Part shown: piece after piece, positions 6,172-7,299 of the stretch
How the letters are laid out: each line of letters begins with the position of its first letter
How positions within the stretch are numbered: position 1 is the first letter of the stretch
Source of the DNA: Chloroflexota bacterium
GTDB taxonomy: Bacteria > Chloroflexota > Anaerolineae > Anaerolineales > UBA11858
DNA: 7,299 nt
Assembly (NCBI GenBank): GCA_030666985.1
Contig: DAOUWT010000124.1
Location: 1-7,299, forward strand
Direction of reading: 5' to 3'
Translations under genes and position numbers: made by a program
The notes under the pieces: generated by a model
Seen by the model: only the letters and a program-made list of their open reading frames with translations
The model's database searches: none
Told to the model about the DNA's origin: nothing

Positions 6172-7077
6172 TTACGAGTAACTTGATTCAGTTGCTTCGT
6201 CTTCTATTTCCTCTGTGCCAGGTGTCGAGATAAAATTTGTATTTTTTGAAAACTGATGTTTTGCCTGCTCAACTAAAGCCTCGAAGGTCAAGGCCTGATC
6301 AGGAAAAGAGGCTAATCCGCAATTTATGTCAAGGCCTAATTGCTCGCTGATCTTGGAGCTAATTCGCCTTGCCAGAACATCGCTCTCTTTGAAATCTGTT
6401 TCGGGCAACAAGAGAATAATCTGCTCATCCCTTTCTAAGTCAAGCACAAGGTCTGTCCGCCGCAATTCTCGATCCAGAAAGCGAATTAATTTGTTAGAAG
6501 TATACTTTTTGACCATCATTTGCAGAATCTCTTCTGCCGTGTCTTTAATATTGATCTCGGGTGCTTCGCTTTGCACTTCTAGTACCATCACACTGAGCGG
6601 AGATTTATAACGCCTACTCCGGACAAATTCTGTCTTGATGTCATTCTGGGCCTTATCAAAGCGTTTGACACGTTCACTGACATCTCCCAGGGTAACATTG
6701 GCTACCGTCTCTCCCAGATCATGCAAATCAGTGGATACTCGACAGGCAACCACAAGTATCAATGACATCATTGCCAATTCTGTGATCGTAAGATAGGTGT
6801 TGATTCCCCCAATTAAGGGCCGAGTGGGAAAAACTACCACTTTGCCAAGTAGATAAAGAACAATCCATCCACCTAAAAATATTATAACAGAAAAATTCCA
6901 ACGAGAGTAAAACAAGAAAGTGGTCAGGACAGCCAGTATCGTTAGGCCATACACAAAGCTCTGAATATTGATCATGTCTTCTTGGGGGCCAATATCCAAG
7001 CGTTCAATGTTCAAAAAAAACCCAATTAGAAAAAGCAGAATGCTCAAGGAATACTTCATCTTTTTCATATCTGTCAT
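6172..7077 (-). CDS. Four-helix membrane protein with degenerate GGDEF domain (possible c-di-GMP receptor)
   Basis: First gene after the promoter, 301 aa. Four hydrophobic helices lie at about 8-24, 39-57, 63-83 and 96-113, with a short linker and then a cytoplasmic GGDEF-type domain from about 140. RRTDLVLDLERDEQIILLLP (206-225) matches the canonical segment, but the signature reads ERDEQ (215-219): both glycines and the final Phe are replaced, while Asp217-Glu218 remain. INCGLASFPDQALTFEALVEQ (251-271) matches the S-I-G-x-A-x-x-P strand and following helix. Arg206 and Asp209 form an RxxD exactly five residues before the signature, the position of the product-inhibition I-site. Dead active site plus intact I-site is the pattern of c-di-GMP receptors such as PelD, which also has four N-terminal helices, though no GAF domain fits here. 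Cyclase activity is unlikely. The tail (285-301) is acidic. The start ATG has AAAGG only 3 nt upstream. Confidence 0.78.
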   Translation of the reverse strand: MTDMKKMKYSLSILLFLIGFFLNIERLDIGPQEDMINIQSFVYGLTILAVLTTFLFYSRWNFSVIIFLGGWIVLYLLGKVVVFPTRPLIGGINTYLTITELAMMSLILVVACRVSTDLHDLGETVANVTLGDVSERVKRFDKAQNDIKTEFVRSRRYKSPLSVMVLEVQSEAPEINIKDTAEEILQMMVKKYTSNKLIRFLDRELRRTDLVLDLERDEQIILLLPETDFKESDVLARRISSKISEQLGLDINCGLASFPDQALTFEALVEQAKHQFSKNTNFISTPGTEEIEDEATESSYS

Positions 7078-7128
7078 CTACCTTTATCACATAAGATTCA
7101 AATACATCCAAAAAATTCAAGTTAATCT

Positions 7129-7156
7129 ATTATACCTGGAAATTTCAAATACTCAA
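7129..7156 (-). promoter_or_regulatory. Sigma70-type promoter of the operon
   Basis: On the minus strand TTGAGT (7156-7151) and a perfect TATAAT (7134-7129) are 16 bp apart, giving an expected transcript start near 7122 and a leader of about 45 nt before the ATG at 7077. The surroundings are AT-rich, in sharp contrast to the G-rich repeat just upstream. The -35 box overlaps a CTCAAG-led hairpin of the repeat family. I see no other promoter of this quality in the window. Confidence 0.7.
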
Positions 7157-7170
7157 GCAATTGTGAATTG
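7152..7170. repeat. Isolated CTCAAG-led hairpin
   Basis: CTCAAG is followed by CAATT-GTG-AATTG (7158-7170), a perfect 5-bp stem with a 3-base loop. The 12-mer ACTCAAGCAATT (7151-7162) matches ACTCGAGCAATT of the 129-bp repeat at all but one base, so this is likely a relic of that family. It overlaps the -35 box of the operon promoter. Confidence 0.6.
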
Positions 7171-7175
7171 CGGGG

Positions 7176-7299
7176 GCGGATTGCGGGAGCGGGTGCGGAC
7201 TGGGAGAGGCGGATTGCAGGTGCGGATGCGGGTGCGGGTGCGGATTGCGGGAGCGGGTGCGGACTGGGAGAGGCGGATTGCAGGTGCGGATGCGGGTGC
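7176..7299. repeat. 64-bp G-rich tandem repeat (VNTR-like), truncated by the window edge
   Basis: Unit 7176-7239 is repeated without a mismatch in 7240-7299, where the window ends 4 bases short of a second full unit. The unit is itself made of hexamer-like TGCGGR pieces. The plus strand is very rich in G and poor in C. Four GGG runs at 7230-7257 have loops of 3, 10 and 3 bases, a possible G-quadruplex. The unit length is not a multiple of three and I see no gene here. It lies about 20 bp upstream of the promoter's -35 box, so changes in copy number could affect expression. Confidence 0.9.

Noticed and set aside
6172..7077. Active diguanylate cyclase
   Set aside because: The signature reads ERDEQ. 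Loss of both glycines needed for GTP binding makes activity unlikely, although the Asp-Glu pair remains.

Overview
The window is part of a bacterial surface or exopolysaccharide locus. Six protein-coding genes all lie on the minus strand and read from the right end towards the left. The organism cannot be named from the sequence. Sigma70-like promoter elements, tightly packed genes with TAATG/TGATG junctions, and intergenic spaces full of tandem GC-rich repeats fit an environmental bacterium with a repeat-rich genome. A filamentous Chloroflexota-type organism is my low-confidence guess.

Layout in transcription order. (1) 7299-7176: G-rich 64-bp tandem repeat, cut by the window edge. (2) 7156-7129: a good promoter (TTGAGT, 16 bp, TATAAT). 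(3) 7077-6172: four-helix membrane protein with a degenerate GGDEF domain that has lost the GGDEF signature but keeps an RxxD I-site. (4) 6164-5442: monotopic polyprenyl-phosphate sugar-1-phosphate transferase, which starts the lipid-linked glycan. (5) 5442-4219: GT-B glycosyltransferase of family GT4. (6) About 615 bp without a convincing gene, largely an array of a 129-bp repeat made of small hairpins. (7) 3603-2500: Wzz-type chain-length regulator whose cytoplasmic C-terminus is a second, fully degenerate GGDEF-like domain. (8) 2500-1046: Wzy/WaaL-type O-antigen polymerase/ligase family membrane protein. (9) 1039-149: PAPS-dependent sulfotransferase family protein. (10) 148-1: intergenic tail with more copies of the hairpin family.

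Together these encode initiation (phosphoglycosyltransferase), one elongation step (GT4), polymerisation and length control (Wzy-like plus Wzz-like), and probable sulfation. No flippase, outer-membrane exporter or tyrosine autokinase is visible, so the locus must continue outside the window or rely on genes elsewhere.

The most interesting point is that two of the six proteins carry catalytically dead GGDEF-type domains. One is the first gene after the promoter, with PelD-like features; the other is fused to the chain-length regulator. This suggests a cyclic-di-GMP-gated polymerisation module. A second point is a dispersed family of small hairpins that begin CTCRAR and have variable but self-complementary arms. 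They occupy all three substantial intergenic spaces, and one supplies the -35 box of the promoter.
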